DNA from: Lysobacterales bacterium
GTDB taxonomy: Bacteria; Pseudomonadota; Gammaproteobacteria; Xanthomonadales; Rhodanobacteraceae
Direction of reading: 5' to 3'
Length of the DNA: 10,760 nucleotides
Assembly (NCBI GenBank): GCA_013298265.1
Contig: JAAFHE010000065.1
Span: forward strand, 1-10,760
The translations under genes were made by a program, and so were the position numbers. The notes beneath the pieces were generated by a model. The model saw only the letters and a list, made by a program, of their open reading frames with translations, did no database searches and had not been told where the DNA came from. This document shows, one piece after another, positions 6,670-10,760 of the stretch (its first letter is position 1; each line of letters starts with the position of its first letter).

Positions 6670-9060
6670 ATGAGTCGGGCAATGCAAGCGGCGCAGGCAG
6701 TCTGGTGGCTGACCCTGCGCTGGCAGAACACGCTGGTCGCGATTGCACTGCTCGTGCTCGTGCTGGCCGGCATCCGTCTGTATCCGCATGCGCCGTTGTC
6801 GGCGCATGCGGGGTCGTCCACCGCGGTCCACGGCGCGAACGGCGAATTGCTGCGCCTGACCCTGAGCGCCGACGACAAGTACCGCCAGTGGATACCCCTG
6901 CGCGAGATGCCGACCGCGCTGGTGCAGGGCGTACTGCTGCATGAGGATGCCTGGTTCCGCTGGCATCCGGGCGTCAATCCCGTGAGCCTGCTGCGCGGTG
7001 CCTGGATCAGCTACGTGCGCGGCGGCAGCCGCCAGGGCGGTTCGACCCTGACCATGCAGCTGGCGCGGCTCATGTACCGGCTCAACACGCGCAGTCCGGG
7101 CGGCAAGGCCGGGCAGGTCATGCGCGCCGTCTGGCTGGAATTGCGCTATTCCAAAGATGAAATACTGGAAGCGTATCTGAACTACGCGCCCTATGGCCGC
7201 AACGTCGAAGGCGTCGCGGCGGCGAGCCTGGTGTACTTCGGCAAGCGGCCGCAGGACCTGTCGCTGCCCGAAGCGCTGACTCTCGCGGTGATCCCGCAGG
7301 ATCCGACACGGCGCCTGCGCGATGCGGCAGAGGGCGGCGAGGACAGGCTCAATCGCGGCCTGCGCGCCGCGCGCGACCGGCTGTATGCGCGCTGGCGCGA
7401 GGCGCACCCGGCCGATGCGCTGACCGATGCGCTGATGAGTCTGCCGCTGGATCTGCGCTCGCCGGCACAGCTGCCGTTCGTCGCGCCGCATGCGGTGGAG
7501 CAGGTGCTGCGCGAAGCGCAATGGGAACACGATCTGCCACCGCGCCTGGACACGACCCTAGACGCCGGCCTGCAGCGCACGCTGGAGCGGCAGTTGCGCG
7601 AGACCCTGCTGCGCGAAGGCGCGCGCGGGCTCGACAACGCCGCGGCCATCCTCGTCGATACGCGCGACATGGGCATCAAGGCACTGGTCGGTTCGGCCGA
7701 CTACGCGAATGCGGCGATCGCCGGCCAGGTCAACGGCACCACGGCGAAGCGTTCGCCGGGCTCCACGCTCAAGCCCTTCATCTACGCGCTGGGCATGGAC
7801 CAGGGCGTGCTGCATCCGCGCACGGTGCTGCGCGACGTGCCGAGTTCCTTCGGGCCGTTCACACCGGAAAACTACGACGGGCGCTTTCTCGGGCCGGTCA
7901 CCGCGACCGACGCGCTGATCCGCAGCCGCAACATTCCCGCAGTATGGGTCGCCTCGCAGCTGGCCGAGCCAAACCTCTACGAATTCCTAAGGCGCGCTGG
8001 CATCACGCGCATGGCCAGCGAGCGCCACTACGGCCTCGCGCTCGTGCTTGGCGGCGGCGAAGTGACGATGCAGGAACTCGCCACGCTGTACGCGATGCTC
8101 GCCAACCACGGTGTGCTCAAGCCGCTGCGCCTGCGTGCCGATGCACCACACACCGATGGAGTGCGCCTGCTCAGCGAGGAAGCGAGCTTCATGACGCTGG
8201 ACATGCTGCGGCAGAACCCGCGTCCCGACGAAGCGACCACGGCCACGCCGGCGCGCCTGCCGATCCACTGGAAGACCGGTACGTCCTGGGGCTTTCGCGA
8301 TGCCTGGACCGCAGGCAGCTTCGGCCCCTACGTGCTGATCGTCTGGATGGGCAACTTCGACGGCGCCGGCAATCCGGCACTGATCGGTGTGGAGACCGCA
8401 GCGCCGCTGTTCTTCCGCATGGCCGACGCGATCCTGGCCCAGGATCGCGGCCTGGCCGAGCCGGCCTGGACCATTCCCGCACAACTGCGCAAAGTGGAAG
8501 TGTGTCTGGCCAGCGGCGATCTGCCCAATGCCTGGTGCCCGCAGCGCGGCACGACCTGGTTCATTCCGGGCAAGTCGCCGATCCGCGTCAGCAGCGTGCA
8601 CCGGCCCGTGACGATCGACGTGCGCAGCGGCAAGGCCGCGTGTCCGCCGTTCGATCCGGCGACGACGCGCACCGAGGTCTACGAGTTCTGGCCCTCGGAT
8701 CTTGCCCGCGTCTTCGCCCAGGCCGGCATTCCGCGGCGCAGGCCGCCGCCCGACGCCGACTGCGGCATCGCCGGCAGCGGCGATCCGCCACGCATCACCT
8801 CGCCGCTGCGCGGCGCGGCGTATACCGTCCGCGCGCGGCGCAGCGAGGATGCGGCCGAGGCGCGCGTCGCCTTCAGCGCCACGGTCGATGCGGGCGTGCG
8901 CGAGCTGTACTGGTTCGTCGACGACGACTACATCGGCGCGGCCGCCAGCGGCGAAACCGTGTTCTGGCAGGCGCGCCGCGCGGGCCGTCACACGGCCCGC
9001 GTCGTCGACGACCACGGCCGCAGCGATACGCGTGAGTTGCGTGTGCTGGCGGTGGATTGA
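6670..9060 (+). CDS. pbpC: Penicillin-binding protein 1C, bifunctional transglycosylase/transpeptidase, 796 aa
   Basis: PBP1C is a class A PBP of the inner membrane: its GT51 domain polymerises lipid II and its second domain is a penicillin-binding transpeptidase. ATG at 6670 is chosen because GGCGGGA lies just upstream and the protein then starts with a short cytoplasmic tail and one membrane segment (about 20-37). GT51 motifs: E92 in HEDAWFRWHPGVN (catalytic Glu), RQGGSTLTMQLAR (121-133) and LNYAPYGRNVEG with E180, ending in YFGK at 192. Transpeptidase motifs: S365-T-L-K368 in SPGSTLKPF, S419-R-N421, and K535-T-G in KTGTSWGFRDAW. A BiPBP_C domain covers about 709-796, starting ITSPLRGAAY. 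Length is close to E. coli PbpC (770 aa). All catalytic residues are present. It lies 22 bp after the A2M gene and is almost certainly co-transcribed with it, consistent with a defend-and-repair role at the envelope. A perfect hairpin lies in its codons 39-48. Confidence 0.97.
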   Translation: MSRAMQAAQAVWWLTLRWQNTLVAIALLVLVLAGIRLYPHAPLSAHAGSSTAVHGANGELLRLTLSADDKYRQWIPLREMPTALVQGVLLHEDAWFRWHPGVNPVSLLRGAWISYVRGGSRQGGSTLTMQLARLMYRLNTRSPGGKAGQVMRAVWLELRYSKDEILEAYLNYAPYGRNVEGVAAASLVYFGKRPQDLSLPEALTLAVIPQDPTRRLRDAAEGGEDRLNRGLRAARDRLYARWREAHPADALTDALMSLPLDLRSPAQLPFVAPHAVEQVLREAQWEHDLPPRLDTTLDAGLQRTLERQLRETLLREGARGLDNAAAILVDTRDMGIKALVGSADYANAAIAGQVNGTTAKRSPGSTLKPFIYALGMDQGVLHPRTVLRDVPSSFGPFTPENYDGRFLGPVTATDALIRSRNIPAVWVASQLAEPNLYEFLRRAGITRMASERHYGLALVLGGGEVTMQELATLYAMLANHGVLKPLRLRADAPHTDGVRLLSEEASFMTLDMLRQNPRPDEATTATPARLPIHWKTGTSWGFRDAWTAGSFGPYVLIVWMGNFDGAGNPALIGVETAAPLFFRMADAILAQDRGLAEPAWTIPAQLRKVEVCLASGDLPNAWCPQRGTTWFIPGKSPIRVSSVHRPVTIDVRSGKAACPPFDPATTRTEVYEFWPSDLARVFAQAGIPRRRPPPDADCGIAGSGDPPRITSPLRGAAYTVRARRSEDAAEARVAFSATVDAGVRELYWFVDDDYIGAAASGETVFWQARRAGRHTARVVDDHGRSDTRELRVLAVD
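6784..6811 (+). repeat. Perfect 12-bp inverted repeat with TTGT loop inside the 5' part of pbpC
   Basis: CCGCATGCGCCG (6784-6795) and CGGCGCATGCGG (6800-6811) are exact reverse complements around TTGT. A flanking T/G wobble is possible at 6783/6812. The hairpin is encoded by P39 to G48 of PBP1C, the linker just after the membrane segment, about 115 nt into the gene. Part of the symmetry comes from two CAT-GCG (His-Ala) codon pairs. There is no T-run, so it is not a classical terminator. Confidence 0.85.
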
Positions 9061-9133
9061 GGTTCGAATCGCCAGTCCCGTGAAAAGGCTGCCTGCTGAC
9101 CCAGGAAAGATGGAACAGAAAGAATCTGGCGGG

Positions 9134-10030
9134 CTAGAGCAGGTCCTTGGTCAGCTTCTTCAGCTCATCGGCGAAGGACATCAGAAAACCGTGCATCGCC
9201 GAGGATTTGCGCCAGACCAGGGCGATGCGCCGGCTCGGCGGCTCGCCGCGGAACGGCAGCATGTGGATCGCCTCGGACTGGACCACGGGCGGGAGTACGG
9301 CGAGCAGCGGCAGCAGGGTGATGCCGACGTTGGCCGCGACCATCTGGCGCAGCGTCTCCAGGCTGGTGGCGCGAAAGCCGTCGCGCTCGTTGGCGCCGGC
9401 GAGCTGGCACACGTCGAGCGCCTGATCGCGCAGGCAGTGGCCGTCTTCGAGCAGTAGCAGGCTTTCGCTTTGGATATCGTCGAGACTCAGCGCCTTGCGC
9501 TTGGACAGGCGGTGCAGCGTTGGCACCGCGAGCAGGAACGGTTCGTCGAACAGCACATCGGCGTAGAGCTGGTCGTCGTGCAGCGGCAGCGCGAGCAGGG
9601 TCGCGTCCAGGCGCCCTTCGCGCAGGCGCTGCAGCAGGATTTCGCTCTTTTCCTCGGTCAGCAGCAGTTCCAGCCGCGGAAAGCGCGCACGCAAACCGGG
9701 TATCACATGCGGCAGCAGATAAGGCCCCAGGGTCGGGAATATGCCCAGGCGCAGCGTGCCGGATTCCGGGTCCTTGGTGCGCCGCGCGATGGCCTTGATC
9801 TGGTCGACCTCGTCCAGCACATGTCGGGCCCGTGCCGCAATCTCGCGCCCGACCTCGGTCAGCAGTATCTTGCGCGGAGTGCGTTCGACCAGAGCTACGT
9901 CGAGCTCGTCCTCGAGCTTCTTGATCTGGGTGGACAAGGTCGGCTGGCTCACGAAGCTCGCATCGGCCGCGCGGCCGAAGTGCTTGTGTTCGGCCAGGGC
10001 GACCAGATAACGCAGGTCACGTAGGTTCAT
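9134..10030 (-). CDS. oxyR: Hydrogen peroxide-sensing LysR-family regulator OxyR, 298 aa
   Basis: OxyR is a tetrameric transcription factor activated when peroxide drives a disulfide between two cysteines; it then switches on peroxide-defence genes such as ahpC. The protein starts MNLRDLRYLVALAEHKHFGR, the standard OxyR N-terminus. The helix-turn-helix lies around 16-45 (RAADASFVSQPTLSTQIKKL), a linker helix follows, and the effector domain runs from about 91. The sensor motif EDGHCLRDQALDVC places the cysteines at exactly 199 and 208, the E. coli numbering, next to H198 and R201. TSLETLRQMVAANVGITLLP is also conserved. The gene is divergent from ahpC across 142 bp holding an OxyR-type site whose near edge is 10 bp from its start codon, which suggests autorepression. 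Its ribosome binding site is weak (GAGAG). It converges with pbpC across 73 bp with no clear terminator hairpin. Nothing is missing. Confidence 0.97.
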   Translation of the reverse strand: MNLRDLRYLVALAEHKHFGRAADASFVSQPTLSTQIKKLEDELDVALVERTPRKILLTEVGREIAARARHVLDEVDQIKAIARRTKDPESGTLRLGIFPTLGPYLLPHVIPGLRARFPRLELLLTEEKSEILLQRLREGRLDATLLALPLHDDQLYADVLFDEPFLLAVPTLHRLSKRKALSLDDIQSESLLLLEDGHCLRDQALDVCQLAGANERDGFRATSLETLRQMVAANVGITLLPLLAVLPPVVQSEAIHMLPFRGEPPSRRIALVWRKSSAMHGFLMSFADELKKLTKDLL

Positions 10031-10039
10031 GGCGCTCTC

Positions 10040-10076
10040 ATAGCCGGAATCTATCGTTGCGATGGTATCAATTGAT
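10040..10076. promoter_or_regulatory. OxyR tetramer-binding site between oxyR and ahpC
   Basis: The sequence reads ATAG (10040) - 7 nt - CTAT (10051) - 7 nt - ATGG (10062) - 7 nt - TGAT (10073). This matches the published OxyR consensus of four spaced elements, ATAG-N7-CTAT-N7-ATAG-N7-CTAT. The left half is exact in the outer tetranucleotides, and the right half keeps ATxG and xxAT. Both halves also carry the A expected one base before the last spacer position. Its place between oxyR and a peroxiredoxin gene makes the assignment strong, though binding is not shown. Confidence 0.85.
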
Positions 10077-10090
10077 TGGCTAGATGATAA
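10062..10090 (-). promoter_or_regulatory. Candidate oxyR promoter overlapping the OxyR site
   Basis: On the minus strand TTATCA (complement of 10085-10090) and TACCAT (complement of 10062-10067) are separated by 17 bp, and each matches the sigma-70 consensus at 4 of 6 positions. The -10 element would lie inside the right half of the OxyR site, so bound OxyR would block it, the classical autorepression layout. The start codon would lie about 25 nt downstream of the expected transcription start. Confidence 0.35.
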
Positions 10091-10105
10091 GGCGGGCCGT
10101 ATTCT
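10076..10105 (+). promoter_or_regulatory. Candidate ahpC promoter, -35 abutting the OxyR site
   Basis: TTGGCT (10076-10081) and TATTCT (10100-10105) are separated by 18 bp; they match the sigma-70 elements at 3 and 4 of 6 positions. The weak -35 touches the end of the OxyR site, as in promoters that need OxyR to recruit RNA polymerase. Transcription would begin near 10112. The -10 lies in the loop of an inverted repeat (10093-10113). Confidence 0.4.
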
Positions 10106-10113
10106 GCGGCCCG
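10093..10113. repeat. Perfect 7-bp inverted repeat framing the putative ahpC -10 element
   Basis: CGGGCCG (10093-10099) and CGGCCCG (10107-10113) are exact reverse complements with 7 nt between them; the candidate -10 hexamer lies in that gap. It could be an operator for a second regulator or chance symmetry in GC-rich DNA. It lacks a following T-run. Confidence 0.45.
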
Positions 10114-10125
10114 TGCGTTAACCCT

Positions 10126-10141
10126 CCCTTCGCACGAAGGG
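10126..10141 (+). repeat. Perfect inverted repeat in the ahpC 5' leader
   Basis: CCCTTCG (10126-10132) and CGAAGGG (10135-10141) are exact reverse complements with CA between. As RNA this would be a six-pair stem CCCUUC/GAAGGG closed by the tetraloop GCAC. It lies about 20 nt before the ribosome binding site AAGGAG and could stabilise the mRNA 5' end. There is no T-run typical of a terminator. Confidence 0.5.
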
Positions 10142-10172
10142 AATCGCTTTCAGACCCCCTAAGGAGTGAACC

Positions 10173-10712
10173 ATGCTCAGCGTTGGTGAAAAGTTTCCCC
10201 AGTTCAACGTCAAGGCCACCGTTTCCACCGATCTCAAGAACGCCTTCGTCGACATCAACAACGACACCTACAAGGGCAAGTGGCTGGTCGTGTTTTTCTA
10301 CCCGAAGGATTTCACCTTCGTCTGCCCGACCGAGATCACCGGTTTTGCCAAGCACAACCAGGCCTTCCTTGACCGCGACGCGCAGCTGCTGACCGGCTCG
10401 ACCGACTCGGAGTTCGTGCATCACGCCTGGCGTACGCACCACAAGGATCTGAGCACGCTGCCGTTCCCGATGCTGGCCGACATCAAGCGCGAGCTGACCT
10501 CGGCGCTGGGCATCCTCGACAAGGACGCTGGTGTCGCGCAGCGCGCGACGTTCATCGTGGACCCGCAGGGCATCATCCGCTTCGTCTACGTGACTGACCT
10601 GTCGGTCGGACGCAACCCGGAAGAAGTGCTGCGTGTGCTCGACGCGCTGCAGACCGACGAGCTGTGCCCGTGCAACTGGCACCAGGGCGAAGACGTCATC
10701 AAGGTCGCGTGA
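10173..10712 (+). CDS. ahpC: Three-cysteine AhpC-type peroxiredoxin, 179 aa
   Basis: AhpC reduces hydrogen peroxide, organic hydroperoxides and peroxynitrite through a peroxidatic cysteine. The start has a strong ribosome binding site, AAGGAG (10161-10166), 6 nt before ATG. The peroxidatic motif is P44-K-D-F-T48-F-V-C51-P, with the family arginine R124 in QRATFIVDP. The C-terminal ELCPCNW carries two cysteines, C165 and C167. This pair and the blocks GKWLVVFFYPKDFTFVCPTE, LPFPMLADIKREL and SVGRNPEEVLRVLDALQ resemble Mycobacterium tuberculosis AhpC, where all three cysteines take part and the reductant is AhpD rather than AhpF. That subtype call rests on remembered sequence. The gene is divergent from oxyR, with an OxyR site and promoter upstream, so peroxide induction is expected. 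An ahpD-like gene just beyond the window would fit, but is not visible. Confidence 0.94.
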   Translation: MLSVGEKFPQFNVKATVSTDLKNAFVDINNDTYKGKWLVVFFYPKDFTFVCPTEITGFAKHNQAFLDRDAQLLTGSTDSEFVHHAWRTHHKDLSTLPFPMLADIKRELTSALGILDKDAGVAQRATFIVDPQGIIRFVYVTDLSVGRNPEEVLRVLDALQTDELCPCNWHQGEDVIKVA

Positions 10713-10752
10713 GTGACGAGTAAAGAGTGAAGAGGAGTGAGAAACGAGAGGG
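10711..10752 (+). repeat. Purine-rich degenerate GAGTGA repeat downstream of ahpC
   Basis: GAGTGA occurs at 10711, 10725 and 10735 and GAGTAA at 10718, with further AACGAGAGGG-like sequence to about 10752. Almost every base is A or G, with T in fixed places. The first unit overlaps the ahpC stop codon. It may continue past the window. Similar purine-rich intergenic runs occur in some xanthomonad-type genomes as I recall; function is unknown. Confidence 0.55.
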
Positions 10753-10760
10753 CGACCTGT

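Noticed and set aside
7521..9035. 504-codon plus-strand frame overlapping pbpC
   Set aside because: It lies in another frame of pbpC, whose catalytic motifs are all in the annotated frame. The alternative product is Arg/Ala-rich and unrecognisable.
9061..9071. GGTTCGAATC resembling a tRNA T-loop after the pbpC stop
   Set aside because: The bases flanking the loop do not form a T-stem beyond one pair, and there is no cloverleaf, so it is neither a tRNA nor a supported attachment site.
9061..9133. Possible bidirectional terminator between pbpC and oxyR
   Set aside because: Only CGCCAG/CTGGCG about 50 nt apart can pair and no T-run follows, so no intrinsic terminator can be supported.

Overview
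The window is GC-rich, chromosomal-looking DNA from a proteobacterium. The OxyR keeps E. coli residue numbering at both redox cysteines, and a large alpha-2-macroglobulin gene is followed by pbpC. Together with the base composition, this suggests a gammaproteobacterium, possibly of the Xanthomonadales/Rhodanobacteraceae type. That placement is inferred from gene content and remembered family sequences, not from a phylogeny. No mobile element, CRISPR array, tRNA or rRNA was seen.

Layout, left to right. (1) Positions 2-382 hold the C-terminal part of msrA, a methionine sulfoxide reductase whose start lies outside the window. (2) Positions 383-620 are a 238-bp gap with several inverted repeats, two of which compete for the same bases, so it may be a structured leader. 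(3) Positions 621-6647 encode a very large membrane-anchored bacterial alpha-2-macroglobulin (2008 aa) with an intact CTEQ thioester motif. Only 22 bp later, on the same strand, comes pbpC (6670-9060), a bifunctional penicillin-binding protein 1C. This pair is a known bacterial association: the A2M is thought to trap proteases in the periplasm when the envelope is breached, and PBP1C to repair the peptidoglycan. (4) After a 73-bp convergent gap comes oxyR on the minus strand (9134-10030). (5) A 142-bp divergent intergenic region (10031-10172) carries an almost ideally spaced OxyR tetramer site, candidate promoters in both directions and two perfect inverted repeats. (6) Positions 10173-10712 encode a three-cysteine AhpC peroxiredoxin of the mycobacterial type on the plus strand. 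(7) A purine-rich, GAGTGA-type repeat starts at the ahpC stop codon and runs almost to the window edge.

Functionally, the window pairs oxidative-damage defence (MsrA repair, OxyR sensing, AhpC peroxide reduction) with envelope defence (A2M plus PBP1C). The genes are recognisable members of known families, and I do not see a wholly new system. The parts most worth a second look are non-coding: the leader before the A2M gene, a perfect 12-bp hairpin inside the start of pbpC, and the compact oxyR/ahpC control region. The N-terminal double hydrophobic anchor and the Gly/Glu/Tyr insertion of the A2M are also notable.
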